Shown here piece after piece: positions 37,525 to 47,293 of a stretch of DNA of 64,000 nucleotides. Both the position numbers and the translations under genes were made by a program. Below the pieces are notes generated by a model. That model was not told the DNA's origin, searched no databases, and saw nothing but the letters and a program-made list of their open reading frames with translations. Source of the stretch: Thermoleophilia bacterium (GTDB lineage Bacteria; Actinomycetota; Thermoleophilia; Gaiellales; Gaiellaceae); NCBI GenBank assembly GCA_017882615.1, contig JADGPD010000005.1:1-64000 (forward strand), read 5' to 3'. The stretch's first letter is position 1. The number at the start of each line of letters is the position of its first letter.

Positions 37525-38337
37525 TCAGGCCGCGATCGGCTCGTCGACATCGTAGGCGGCCACGCGAGTACGCAGCTTCTGCCGGGCGCCCGCGAGAATC
37601 TGCGACACGCGCGATTCGCTGACACCGAGGCGCGCTCCGATCTCGGCGCCTTGAAGCTCGTCGACGTGGACGAGCTTGAGCACCATGCGCTCACGCTCCG
37701 AGAGGGACGCGATCGCGTCGCGCACGATCGCTGCCCGCTCGCTCGCCAGCGTCGCCTGTTCCGGCTCGCTGCCCAGCTCGCGATTCTCGACCGTGTCGCC
37801 GATCTCGAGCATCTCGCTGTCTTCGCCGGCTCGGGTCGGAGCGTTGAGCGAGCAAACATCGGCGCGCTCCAGCTCTCCGAGCTGCCTTCGGATCTCGTCC
37901 GCGGAAACGCAGAGCACATCGGCCAGCTCGGACTCGGAGGGCGAGCGGCCGTTCTTGACGAAGAAGTCGTCGCGTGCGGAATCGATCTGGCGCGCGAAAT
38001 GGCGCACCGAGCGCGACGCCCAATCCTGGCGCCGCAATTCATCCATGATGGCGCCTGAGACACGCGTCCAGGCGTACTGCTCGAAGGTTGCGCCTTTCTC
38101 GGGGTCGAAGCGCTCGACGGCTTCGATCAGGGCAACCAGGCCGCAGGAAGCGAGGTCGTCGAGTTCGCAGTGAGCGGGAAGCTCGCGAACCTTCTTCGAC
38201 GCCAGGTAGGTGACCATCGGCGCATAGGAGAGAACGAGTCGATCACGCGCCGAGCTGTCTCGATTTGTAGTCCAGGCACACCACAAGGCCTCGGCCTCTG
38301 ATGCGCTGAGCCGCTGACCGCAAGTATCCGTATTCAT
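37525..38337 (-). CDS. RNA polymerase sigma factor, FliA/WhiG (sigma-28) type
   Basis: LVLSYAPMVTYLASKKV, DLASCGLVALIEAVERFDPEKGATFEQYAWTRVSGAIMDELRRQDW; region 4 SLSERERMVLKLVHVDELQGAEIGARLGVSESRVSQI. Confidence 0.92.
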   Translation of the reverse strand: MNTDTCGQRLSASEAEALWCAWTTNRDSSARDRLVLSYAPMVTYLASKKVRELPAHCELDDLASCGLVALIEAVERFDPEKGATFEQYAWTRVSGAIMDELRRQDWASRSVRHFARQIDSARDDFFVKNGRSPSESELADVLCVSADEIRRQLGELERADVCSLNAPTRAGEDSEMLEIGDTVENRELGSEPEQATLASERAAIVRDAIASLSERERMVLKLVHVDELQGAEIGARLGVSESRVSQILAGARQKLRTRVAAYDVDEPIAA

Positions 38338-39756
38338 TTGGGGGACCTCCGCAGGGTGGGGAACTGCTCTAACTCTGGGTCCAGTGCGGCCATCCGGCTA
38401 TTCCCGGAATGCGCCCGCTGCTTTCCCCGATTTCGCGTAACCGGGGCGCGCATTTCGGCCGCTCAAGGACGCGGCGCTGTGCATTCATTCGCAACTCGAC
38501 TTGCCGATCAGGGGAGCGTGTTCAAGGAAGAAGCAGGCAAAAACGGCCTGAGCACGATTCGGTCGGCGCTCGATCAGGACAGCGGTGTGGCGTATCCTTT
38601 ACCGCCTCAGGTCACGTTGGCGCCAAACGGAGGGAGAAGTCAAACGCTGGCCGACGGTGGATATGTGCTCGTCGTTGATGATGAGCCGCAGGTGCAGCGG
38701 CTGATTGCTCGCATCCTCGAGCGTCACGGTTTTCGTTGCGAGCTCGCGGCCAGCGCCGAAGAGGCGCGCAAGCTGCTGGAATCGAAGGAGAACAACTTCC
38801 AGCTCATGCTCTGCGACGTCAACATGCCGGGCGAGAGCGGGCTGGAACTTTTGAGCAGCACGCTGGTTTCTCATCCCGAGGTCGCGGCGCTCATGGTCAC
38901 CGGCGCCGACGATCCGAAAATGGCCGAGAGCGCGATCGAGCTTGGCGCCTTCGGTTACCTGACCAAGCCGTTTCGCCCCAACGAGCTGATGATCAACATC
39001 GTCAACGCTCTGCACCGCCGCCGCCTCGAGCTTGAGAACCGCGCTCATCGGGCGATGCTGGAGAACGCCGTCGAAACGCGCACCGCGGCGCTAAGCGAGG
39101 CTGTCTCCCGATTGCAGCACTCCGAGCAGCAGCTGCGCGAGCATCAGGAAGAGACGGTCAAACGCCTGTCGAGCATGGCCGAGCTGCGCGATCTCGAGAC
39201 GGGACGCCATCTGGAGCGGATGAGCAGTTACTGCGCTCTGATCGCCGAGCGTTTCGACTTCAATCGCGAGCGGGTCGAGCTGATGCGCATCGCGAGCCCG
39301 ATGCACGACGTGGGCAAGATCGGAATCCCCGACAACATCCTGCTCAAGCCGTCGACGCTCACTCCCGAGGAGCGCGAGATCATGCAGCAACACACGGCGA
39401 TTGGTTACCGGATTCTCTCGGACTCGGGCGCCGAGCTTTTGACTCTGGCTGCGGTGCTGGCTTGGACGCACCACGAGCGCTTTGACGGAAGCGGATACCC
39501 GCGCGGGCTGAGTAGCGAAAAGATCCCGATCGAGGGCCGGATCGCGGCTGTCGCCGACGTGTTCGATGCTCTCACCAGCGACCGCATCTATCGCCCCGCC
39601 TTCAACGTCGAGGAGGCTGTGTTGATGATGCGCGAGCAGCGCGGAGCCCATTTCGACCCCGACGTGCTCGACCTTTTCCTCGATGCGATGGAGAAGGTCG
39701 AAGAGATCCGCATCGGGTACAAGAACCGGGCGGACTCGCCCGTCGGCCTGCGCTAG
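38338..39756 (+). CDS. Response regulator with HD-GYP output domain (start uncertain; REC begins near 38665)
   Basis: VLVVDDEPQVQRL, LCDVNMPGESG, LTKPF; HDVGKIGIPDNIL and HHERFDGSGYPRGL motifs. Confidence 0.92.
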   Translation: MGDLRRVGNCSNSGSSAAIRLFPECARCFPRFRVTGARISAAQGRGAVHSFATRLADQGSVFKEEAGKNGLSTIRSALDQDSGVAYPLPPQVTLAPNGGRSQTLADGGYVLVVDDEPQVQRLIARILERHGFRCELAASAEEARKLLESKENNFQLMLCDVNMPGESGLELLSSTLVSHPEVAALMVTGADDPKMAESAIELGAFGYLTKPFRPNELMINIVNALHRRRLELENRAHRAMLENAVETRTAALSEAVSRLQHSEQQLREHQEETVKRLSSMAELRDLETGRHLERMSSYCALIAERFDFNRERVELMRIASPMHDVGKIGIPDNILLKPSTLTPEEREIMQQHTAIGYRILSDSGAELLTLAAVLAWTHHERFDGSGYPRGLSSEKIPIEGRIAAVADVFDALTSDRIYRPAFNVEEAVLMMREQRGAHFDPDVLDLFLDAMEKVEEIRIGYKNRADSPVGLR

Positions 39757-39907
39757 TCGGAAAGTACGCGAGAATCGCGAGCTCTTCGCACGCGCCGCGT
39801 GGCGGCGAGAGAGTGAGCTTCCCGGCCTTCTCGTATTAATCCGTGCCGCATCCCTAAAGAGCTGCGCTCTCAGCCGATAAACAGATCAAGAGAGACGAAT
39901 CAGCAGC

Positions 39908-40186
39908 ATGAGCGAAAAGAGAAAAAGCAGCCGCAGCCAGGTCATAGAGCCGGATCCATGGCCGCACGAGCCGCCCGCAGATCTTCTCGAAGCGCTTGAC
40001 CAGGCGGCGGCGCGCCTCTCCGAGCTCGACGCTCACGGCGTCCGCATCTCGCTAGGTATCGGAGCCGACGGCGGCGCGCTCGCGCGTGTCTCCCAGGAAG
40101 GGCTCGCATGCGAGATTGACTCCTCGCTCCTCCTTCAGCTTGTCTGTGGAAGTAAGCTGAGGGTTCCGCGGATATCCGCGGTCTGA
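39908..40186 (+). CDS. Hypothetical small protein between HD-GYP and CheB-like genes
   Basis: 92-aa ORF, ATG start, co-directional with neighbours. Confidence 0.5.
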   Translation: MSEKRKSSRSQVIEPDPWPHEPPADLLEALDQAAARLSELDAHGVRISLGIGADGGALARVSQEGLACEIDSSLLLQLVCGSKLRVPRISAV

Positions 40187-40220
40187 GCGAGAGGTACAAG
40201 CAGCCGGAGGCCGAGCACCG

Positions 40221-41357
40221 ATGCAGAAGTTGACTCCTTTTCGCGTTGCGGTTGCCGACCATGCGCCCTTCATGCGCCGGCTGTTGGGCGAGGCGCTGCT
40301 CGTCCGCGGTATCGAGGTGACCGGAGCGGTCGATTCGGCCGAGGCGGCGATCGAACTGTGCGGACGAACCAACCCCGACGCTCTGCTCTTCGACATCGTC
40401 GCCGACACCATGGACGGTGTCGTTTTGATGCGCGGCCTGCGTGAGGCGGGTCTTAGCACGCCCGTGATCCTGCTCGGAGGGCATTTCCGAGCCGACCACT
40501 ACAAGGTCGTCGACGCGCTGATCGAAGGCGCGCTCGATTTCGTCGAGCGCCCGCTCGCCTGCGACACCGTTCAGGTGTTCGTCAGCGAGCTGATCGCTCG
40601 CATTCGCGTGGCCTCCGACCTCACCGCGGCGCGGCAGCGGGCGCTCGATCTGGCCTCACAACGGGAGCTGCACGGACTCGAGAACGAGTCGGATTCGGCT
40701 TCGGCGCTCCGCGACCCTTCGCGTGACGGCCCTGGGGCGGTGGTGGTCGTCGGCTCGCTCGGAGGTTGCTGGTCGCTCTCGCATCTGATTCCCGCGCTGC
40801 CGCCTCTTCTCGGCCTGGGCATGGTCGTCGTGCAGCAGCTGCCCGAGGGATTCACGACCGCGCTGGCCGACCGCCTCGACCACTATTCGGTCTTGGGGGT
40901 CAAGGAGGCGCTCGGCGGTGAGCAGCTCAACCCCAGCACCGTCTACTTTGCGCAGGGAGGAAGTCACCTTCGCATGGCCGGCGACGCCAAGTTGCTCGTC
41001 TCGGTGGAGGAGCCAATCGACGGGCTGCGTCCGCGCGCCGACGTCACCGTCAGCGACGCCGCCCGCATCTTCGGCGATCGGCTGCTACTGGTGGTTACGA
41101 GCGGGATGGGCAAGGACGGCTTGGACGGCGCACGTGAGGTAAAGGAGCGCGGCGGCCGGATCATCGTCGAGGAGGAGTTGACGGCGATCGCCTACGGAAC
41201 GCCTCGTGCGATAGTCGAAGCCAAGCTGGCGGATGAGGTCGTTCCGCTGGGTGAGCTGGCGCAGGCCGTCGCCGACGCCGCCGGAGTCTGGGGAGCCTCG
41301 ATTCCACTACCGAGCGATTACGCCTCGATGACGAGCAACCCGGAGAGTCCTAGTTAA
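40221..41357 (+). CDS. CheB-like protein (receiver + methylesterase-like domains), catalytic residues apparently degenerate
   Basis: REC-like N-terminus; GAVVVVGSLGGCWSLSHLIPALP, VVVQQLPEGFTTALADRLD, VVTSGMGKDGLDGAREVKERGG. Confidence 0.85.
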   Translation: MQKLTPFRVAVADHAPFMRRLLGEALLVRGIEVTGAVDSAEAAIELCGRTNPDALLFDIVADTMDGVVLMRGLREAGLSTPVILLGGHFRADHYKVVDALIEGALDFVERPLACDTVQVFVSELIARIRVASDLTAARQRALDLASQRELHGLENESDSASALRDPSRDGPGAVVVVGSLGGCWSLSHLIPALPPLLGLGMVVVQQLPEGFTTALADRLDHYSVLGVKEALGGEQLNPSTVYFAQGGSHLRMAGDAKLLVSVEEPIDGLRPRADVTVSDAARIFGDRLLLVVTSGMGKDGLDGAREVKERGGRIIVEEELTAIAYGTPRAIVEAKLADEVVPLGELAQAVADAAGVWGASIPLPSDYASMTSNPESPS

Positions 41358-41423
41358 CGCTGTGCTCAAACCGCGTCGCTCGCGGGCGCGCCGAGCCGGA
41401 ACGCGCGGAAGCTGCGGGAAGTC

Positions 41424-42443
41424 GTGAATCACGAGCAGAAGACACCGAGCGTCTCCGAGACAGTCATCTCAACTGCGGGGTTGGCCCGCAACTTCGGTCA
41501 CACGCAAGCCGTTAAGGGCATCTCCTTCAGCGTCGCCGAGGGCGAGGTCTTCGGCTTCCTAGGCCCCAACGGCGCCGGCAAGACGACGACGATCAGCATG
41601 CTTTGCACCCTGCTCGCGCCCTCGGCCGGCGAAGCGACGGTCGCCGGCTTCGACATCCGCAGCAAGCGAACCGAGGTCCGGCGCTCGATCGGTCTCGTCT
41701 TCCAGGACCCGACTCTCGACGAGTACCTGACTGCGATTCAGAATCTTCGCTTTCACGCCTACGCCTACGGCGTGCCCAAGCGGGTTCGTGACGAGCGCAT
41801 CCACGAGCTGCTCAACCTGATGGAGCTATGGGATCGCCGCAATTCCTCGGTGCGCGAGTTCTCGGGCGGGATGAAGCGCCGCCTGGAGATCGCCCGAGGC
41901 CTGCTTCACCACCCCCGCATCCTCTTCCTCGACGAGCCGACACTCGGGCTCGATCCTCAAACGCGGCACCGTATCTGGAAGTACGTGCTCGACTTGCGGC
42001 GGCGCGAGTCGCTGACGATCTTCCTCACTACGCACTACATGGACGAGGCCGAGAACTGCGACCGGATCGCGATCATCGACGAGGGTGAGATCGTTGCGCT
42101 CGACCGGCCCGAGCTGCTGAAGAATTCGCTGGGCGGTGACGTAGTGACGATTCGTGTCGAGAACGGGGAGGGCGCGGTGGCGGAACTCTTCGCTCGCTAC
42201 GAGCTGAGCGCGAGCATCGAAGGCGACGGAGTCTGCTTCAAGCTGCCCGGCGCCGAAGAGTTCCTGCCCGGGCTGATGCGCAGCTTCTCGTGCGAGATCC
42301 TGGGGGTCACAATCCGCCGTCCGACTCTCGACGACGTGTTCCTCTCTCTCACCGGCCACTCGATTCGCGACGACCGACCGGCCACCGGCCAGCAGCTTCG
42401 TCGCTACCTGAACACGCCCGGCATGAAGTCGCAACTGAACTGA
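41424..42443 (+). CDS. ABC transporter ATP-binding protein (DrrA-like)
   Basis: FGFLGPNGAGKTTTISMLCTLLAPSAGEATVAGFD, FSGGMKRRLEIARGLLHHPRILFLDEPTLGLDPQTR. Confidence 0.92.
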   Translation: MNHEQKTPSVSETVISTAGLARNFGHTQAVKGISFSVAEGEVFGFLGPNGAGKTTTISMLCTLLAPSAGEATVAGFDIRSKRTEVRRSIGLVFQDPTLDEYLTAIQNLRFHAYAYGVPKRVRDERIHELLNLMELWDRRNSSVREFSGGMKRRLEIARGLLHHPRILFLDEPTLGLDPQTRHRIWKYVLDLRRRESLTIFLTTHYMDEAENCDRIAIIDEGEIVALDRPELLKNSLGGDVVTIRVENGEGAVAELFARYELSASIEGDGVCFKLPGAEEFLPGLMRSFSCEILGVTIRRPTLDDVFLSLTGHSIRDDRPATGQQLRRYLNTPGMKSQLN

Positions 42444-42516
42444 TGACCGGCCTCGATCTCCAGTCGCGCCTGCGCGTTCTTGCCGCCGGCGATCGCACCC
42501 GAGGGCGGGTCTTCTC

Positions 42517-43332
42517 TTGAGGCAGTCTCTGCGCGGCATCTGGGTAATCGCGTACCGCGAGCTGCTTCGGTTCTCGCGCGAGCGCTCGCGCCTGGCCTCG
42601 ACGCTCGGGATGCCGATCATCTTCATGGTCGTCTTCAGTGAAGGGCTGAAACGTCAGATCGGCGCGCTGGCGGTGGGCGTCGATTTCGTCAAGTTCATGT
42701 ATCCGGGCATCATCGCGATGTCGGTCTTCATCAACGCGATCTTTTCGGGCCTCTCGGTCGTCTGGGATCGCGAGATCGGCTTTCTCAAGGAGGTGCTCGT
42801 CTCGCCGCTCAACCGGTCGGGCGTGGTGCTCGGCAAAGCGCTCGGCGCCTCCGTGATCGCGCTCTTCCAGGCCCTGGTGATGCTCGCCCTGGCGCCGCTC
42901 TTCGGCGTGCCGCTCTCGCTCAGGATCGTTCTCGAGCTGATTCCGATCGTGATCGTGCTGGCCTTTTCGCTGGCCGGCTTCGGCCTTCTGATCGGCTCGC
43001 GGATGCGCTCCCAGCAGGGCTTTCAGGTGCTGGTTCAGATGGTCGTCTTCCCGCTCACGTTTCTCGCGGGCGTCTTCTTCCCGGTGAACAACGTTCCGCG
43101 CTGGATGGAGATCGTCTCCAAGCTCAACCCGCTCACCTACGGTGTGGACGCGATTCGCCGCATCTTTCTAGTCGGCGAGATCTCGGCCGCGAGTCGGAAC
43201 TCGGGCCATTCGATCATCGGCGTGACGGTGTTCGGGCACACGACCACGACGATCGAGGACGTCGCGCTCGTCGGCTTGCTTGGCGCCGCGCTCCTGATCG
43301 GCGCCATCTTCTCCTTCAATCGGCATACCTAG
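42517..43332 (+). CDS. ABC-2 type permease (DrrB-like)
   Basis: FMYPGIIAMSVFINAIFSGLSVVWDREIGFLKEVLVSPLNR; QMVVFPLTFLAGVFFPVNNVPRWM. Confidence 0.9.
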   Translation: MRQSLRGIWVIAYRELLRFSRERSRLASTLGMPIIFMVVFSEGLKRQIGALAVGVDFVKFMYPGIIAMSVFINAIFSGLSVVWDREIGFLKEVLVSPLNRSGVVLGKALGASVIALFQALVMLALAPLFGVPLSLRIVLELIPIVIVLAFSLAGFGLLIGSRMRSQQGFQVLVQMVVFPLTFLAGVFFPVNNVPRWMEIVSKLNPLTYGVDAIRRIFLVGEISAASRNSGHSIIGVTVFGHTTTTIEDVALVGLLGAALLIGAIFSFNRHT

Positions 43333-43425
43333 CCCGCGCCGGCCGCCGGCGGCACTTTCGCTTGACGCGGGTTTCCCAGCCGCTGAGAATGGGCGAGTCG
43401 ATGCCCGCCGCGCGCACTCACGGTC

Positions 43426-44481
43426 ATGGCTAGCCTCGCCTGGCCGCTCTTGGCTCTCGTCTTCCTGGCGGGAGCGATCGCGACCTGGGTCGCCGGCACC
43501 AGCCTGGCCAAGAGCACCGATGCTCTCGACAATCGATTCGGCCTCGGCGACGCGATCGGCGGCATGGTCCTGCTCTCGATCGCAGGCACTCTGCCCGAGA
43601 TCGCGATCACGGTCTCGGCCGTCCTGCAGAAACACTACGGCCTGGCGGCCGGCAATCTGATCGGCGGCATCGCCATTCAGACGATGGTGCTGATCGTCTG
43701 CGACATCGCCGCCGGCCGCAAGAGTGCGCTCACCTATCTCGTCGGCTCGCTCATCCCGGTGCTGGAGGCACTGCTCGTAATCCTCGTGGTCTCGTTTGTG
43801 TTGATGGGCGCGCTGCTCAAGCAGTCGGTTGCGATCGGGCCCGTGAGCCCGGCCTCGATCGCCATCGTCATCGTCTGGTTCTGCGGCATCGTCGTCATCA
43901 ACCGCGTCAGGAAATCGCCGTCCTGGGAGGTGGTCGCACCGGGCAGCCGGCCTGGGCGCCCGCACCGCCGCGTTCCCCATCCGACGGAGCCGACGCCGCA
44001 CACGGGCACCTCTACTTTGCGGGTCATGCTCTACTTCCTGGCGGCCTGTCTCGTCACACTGGTCGCCGGCGTCTTCCTCCAGATCAGTGGTAGCGATCTC
44101 GCCGGCAGGGCCGGCATCAACGGTGTCATCTTCGGCGCAACTGTGCTTGCCTTGGCGACCGCGCTTCCCGAGATCAGCTCAGGAATCGGCGCCGTTCGCC
44201 TCGGCGATCACGGCCTCGCCATGGGCGACATCTTCGGTGGCAACGCCTTCCAGGTGTGCCTCTTTCTCGTTGCCGATCTCATTGCAGGAAAGGCGATCTT
44301 GCCACTGGCCGGACATCAGAACAGCTGGCTGGCGATGCTGGGAATCGGCCTGACGTCCGTTTACGCGGTCGGCATCATCTTCCGGCCCAAGCGATGTTAC
44401 GCGCGACTTGGCGCTGACTCGATCTTCGTGATCGTTCTGTTCGCGGTCGGAATCGCCGGGCTCGTAACGATCCATCACTAG
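43426..44481 (+). CDS. Sodium/calcium exchanger family (CaCA) membrane protein
   Basis: Two similar multi-TM halves with GTLPEIAITVSAVLQ and TALPEISSGIGAV alpha-repeat-like motifs. Confidence 0.83.
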   Translation: MASLAWPLLALVFLAGAIATWVAGTSLAKSTDALDNRFGLGDAIGGMVLLSIAGTLPEIAITVSAVLQKHYGLAAGNLIGGIAIQTMVLIVCDIAAGRKSALTYLVGSLIPVLEALLVILVVSFVLMGALLKQSVAIGPVSPASIAIVIVWFCGIVVINRVRKSPSWEVVAPGSRPGRPHRRVPHPTEPTPHTGTSTLRVMLYFLAACLVTLVAGVFLQISGSDLAGRAGINGVIFGATVLALATALPEISSGIGAVRLGDHGLAMGDIFGGNAFQVCLFLVADLIAGKAILPLAGHQNSWLAMLGIGLTSVYAVGIIFRPKRCYARLGADSIFVIVLFAVGIAGLVTIHH

Positions 44482-44620
44482 GAGATTCGGCGAGGCCGGG
44501 GGAGACAGGTCTCTGCCCTAGGCGTTTGAAATCTGCGGTTTCATTGGTACACTTCGCAAAGCTACTTCAGAAAGTGAAGCAACTAGGGCGAAAGCCGAAT
44601 GAGCGCCCGGGAGGAGAAAG

Positions 44621-45553
44621 ATGAAGGTTGCGGATAACGTCACCGAGCTGATCGGTAACACGCCGCTCGTTCGCCTGCGCCGAATCTCCAAGGCGAGTGG
44701 CGCCAACGTGGTTGCAAAGCTCGAGTTCGCCAATCCCGGAGGCAGCGGCAAGGACAGAATCGGCCTGGCGATGATCGAGGCCGCCGAGCGCGACGGCAAG
44801 ATCGGGCCCGATACCGTCATCCTCGAGCCCACGAGTGGCAATACCGGCATCGCGCTGGCCCTTGTCTGCGCCGCGCGAGGCTACAAGTGCACGCTCGTCA
44901 TGCCCGAGACGATGAGCAAGGAGCGGCGCATGCTGCTGCGTGCCTACGGCGCCGACCTCGTGCTCACCGCGGGTAGCGAGGGCATGCCCGGCGCGATCGC
45001 GAAGGCCGAGGAGATGGCCGCCGCCGACGAGCACTACTTCGTTCCCCAGCAGTTCGAAAACCCTGCCAACCCCGAGGTTCACCGCCGCACGACCGCCGAG
45101 GAGATCTGGCGCGACACCGACGGCGAGGTGGACGTGATCGTTGCCGGGATCGGCACCGGCGGGACGATCACGGGCATCGGCGAGGTGATCAAGGAGCGCA
45201 AGCCGACCGCTCGCTGCGTCGGGGTCGAGCCGGACGGCTCGGCGATCCTTTCGGGCGGGCAGAGGGGTCCGCACGCGATTCAGGGCATCGGCCCCGGTTT
45301 CGTGCCAAAGGTGCTGAACACCGAGATCTACGACGAGATCGTGCGCGTGACGAACGACGACGCCTTTGCCAGCTCTCGCCGGATCGCGCGCGAGGAAGGC
45401 CTGCTGGTCGGGATCTCCTCCGGCGCCGCGATCTGGGCGGCCGAGCAAATCGCTCGCCGCGCCGAGAGCAGGGGCAAGACGATCGTCGTGATCGTTCCGT
45501 CGAACGGTGAGCGTTATCTGTCCACGGCGCTGTTCAGCGATCTGGCCGACTGA
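44621..45553 (+). CDS. cysK: Cysteine synthase
   Basis: [60 protein letters not shown]. Confidence 0.94.
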   Translation: MKVADNVTELIGNTPLVRLRRISKASGANVVAKLEFANPGGSGKDRIGLAMIEAAERDGKIGPDTVILEPTSGNTGIALALVCAARGYKCTLVMPETMSKERRMLLRAYGADLVLTAGSEGMPGAIAKAEEMAAADEHYFVPQQFENPANPEVHRRTTAEEIWRDTDGEVDVIVAGIGTGGTITGIGEVIKERKPTARCVGVEPDGSAILSGGQRGPHAIQGIGPGFVPKVLNTEIYDEIVRVTNDDAFASSRRIAREEGLLVGISSGAAIWAAEQIARRAESRGKTIVVIVPSNGERYLSTALFSDLAD

Positions 45554-45567
45554 GGGAGGTGACCGGC

Positions 45568-46275
45568 GTGCTGAAGAAGATGAGACATGACATTCGAGCG
45601 GTCAAGGAGCGCGATCCGGCCGCCCGCAACTGGCTCGAGATCGTGTTCTGCTATCCGGGGCTGTGGGCTGTCTGGTGGCACAGAGTGGCCCACGTGCTCT
45701 GGCGCTGGCATCTCAAGCTCCTGGCTCGCTGGATCTCTCAGCTCGCGCGGGCGCTGACCGGTATCGAGATTCACCCGGGTGCGACGATCGGCCCAGGGCT
45801 CTTCATCGATCACGGGATGGGCGTCGTGATCGGCGAGACGGCCGAGCTCGGAGCCGAGGTGACTCTGTATCAGGGCGTGACTCTCGGTGGCACGAGCCTC
45901 GAAAAGGGCAAGCGCCACCCGACGCTCGGCGACGGGGTCGTGGTCGGAGCGGGCGCCAAAGTGCTCGGCGCGATCACCATCGGCGAGTACAGCCGGGTGG
46001 GAGCCAACGCCGTCGTCGTCAAGCCGGTGCCTTGCTGCGCAGTCGTGGTCGGCGTGCCAGGCGAGATCGTGACCTCGAAGAGCGCCGCGCCCAAGCGCGT
46101 TTCGCCCAACCTGGAGCACGATCAGCTTCCGGATGTGCTCGGGGACGCGGTCGCCGATCTGGTCGCACGGGTCGACGAGCTCGAGCGCAGGGTGGAGGGC
46201 GGAGCACCTCATCACGAGCTTGCCTTCACTCCGGGCGGCGGCGTCTGGCACGAAAGCGAAGACCCGTCGATCTGA
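45568..46275 (+). CDS. cysE: Serine O-acetyltransferase
   Basis: [37 protein letters not shown]; hexapeptide repeats [30 protein letters not shown]. Confidence 0.93.
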   Translation: MLKKMRHDIRAVKERDPAARNWLEIVFCYPGLWAVWWHRVAHVLWRWHLKLLARWISQLARALTGIEIHPGATIGPGLFIDHGMGVVIGETAELGAEVTLYQGVTLGGTSLEKGKRHPTLGDGVVVGAGAKVLGAITIGEYSRVGANAVVVKPVPCCAVVVGVPGEIVTSKSAAPKRVSPNLEHDQLPDVLGDAVADLVARVDELERRVEGGAPHHELAFTPGGGVWHESEDPSI

Positions 46276-46358
46276 TTACGAAGCAAGCTCGGCGGGAATT
46301 AGTGGCCGAGGCCGACCGTTTTCAGGTTCGGCCCACTTTTTTACTCGGAGAGGACGGG

Positions 46359-47285
46359 ATGAGGCTCGAGGGGATCCACCACGTCACCGCGATAACCGGC
46401 GACGCTAGACGCAACCTCGATTTCTATGTGCGAGTACTCGGGTTGAGGCTCGTGAAGAGGAGCGTCAACCAGGATGTCCCGAGCATCCTCCAGCTCTATT
46501 ACGGCTCGGAGAATGGCGCGCCGGGTGCCATTCTTGCTTTTTACGAATACCCGGGCATCCAGGTCGGGCGCGCGGGCGCCGGCATGATTCACCGGCTCAG
46601 CTGGCGGATCGGCTCGGAACGAGCGCTTGCATTCTGGGCGCGGCGTCTCAGCGGCGAGGGCGTAGAGCACGAGCGTCACGGCGCGCACCTACGCTTTCGC
46701 GATCCCGAAGGTCTGGAGCTGGAGCTGGTCGTGGTCGAGACCGACGACGAGCCGCTGACCGCGTCTCATCCCGATATTCCCGACGGGCTGGCTTTGCAGG
46801 GCTTCGACTCCGTGCGCGCCTTCGCCCGCGATCCCGAGCGAAGTCGCGCACTGCTGGAGGGGACTCTCGGTTTTGAGCGTCGTAGCGATGCGGTCTGGGA
46901 TACGCGGGGCTCGGGGCGGGGCGGTCGCTACGCCTACGACAGCGCTCCGGTCAAGCCCGGAATTCAGGGGTCCGGCACGGTGCACCATGTCGCCTGGGCG
47001 GCTGCCGAGGACGATCAGGAACACTGGCACGCGGCGCTGGTCGAGGCCGGCTCGGGGGCGACGCCGGTCATCGATCGCTACTGGTTCCGCTCAACCTACT
47101 TCCGCGAGCCGAGCGGTGTTCTGTTCGAGATCACGACCACCGGCCCGGGCTTCGCACTAGACGAGCCCGTCGAACGTCTGGGCGAGCGACTCGCGCTGCC
47201 GCCCGCGCTCGAGCATCTGCGCGGGGAGCTCGAAGCCGGTTTTACTCCGCTCTCCAACCCGCGCACAAGCTGGGCCAGACACTGA
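46359..47285 (+). CDS. VOC-family (glyoxalase/ring-cleaving dioxygenase-like) protein
   Basis: MRLEGIHHVTAITGDARRNLDFYVRVLGLRLVKRSVNQD...; second half GTVHHVAWAA. Confidence 0.88.
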   Translation: MRLEGIHHVTAITGDARRNLDFYVRVLGLRLVKRSVNQDVPSILQLYYGSENGAPGAILAFYEYPGIQVGRAGAGMIHRLSWRIGSERALAFWARRLSGEGVEHERHGAHLRFRDPEGLELELVVVETDDEPLTASHPDIPDGLALQGFDSVRAFARDPERSRALLEGTLGFERRSDAVWDTRGSGRGGRYAYDSAPVKPGIQGSGTVHHVAWAAAEDDQEHWHAALVEAGSGATPVIDRYWFRSTYFREPSGVLFEITTTGPGFALDEPVERLGERLALPPALEHLRGELEAGFTPLSNPRTSWARH

Positions 47286-47293
47286 GAGCAGGG

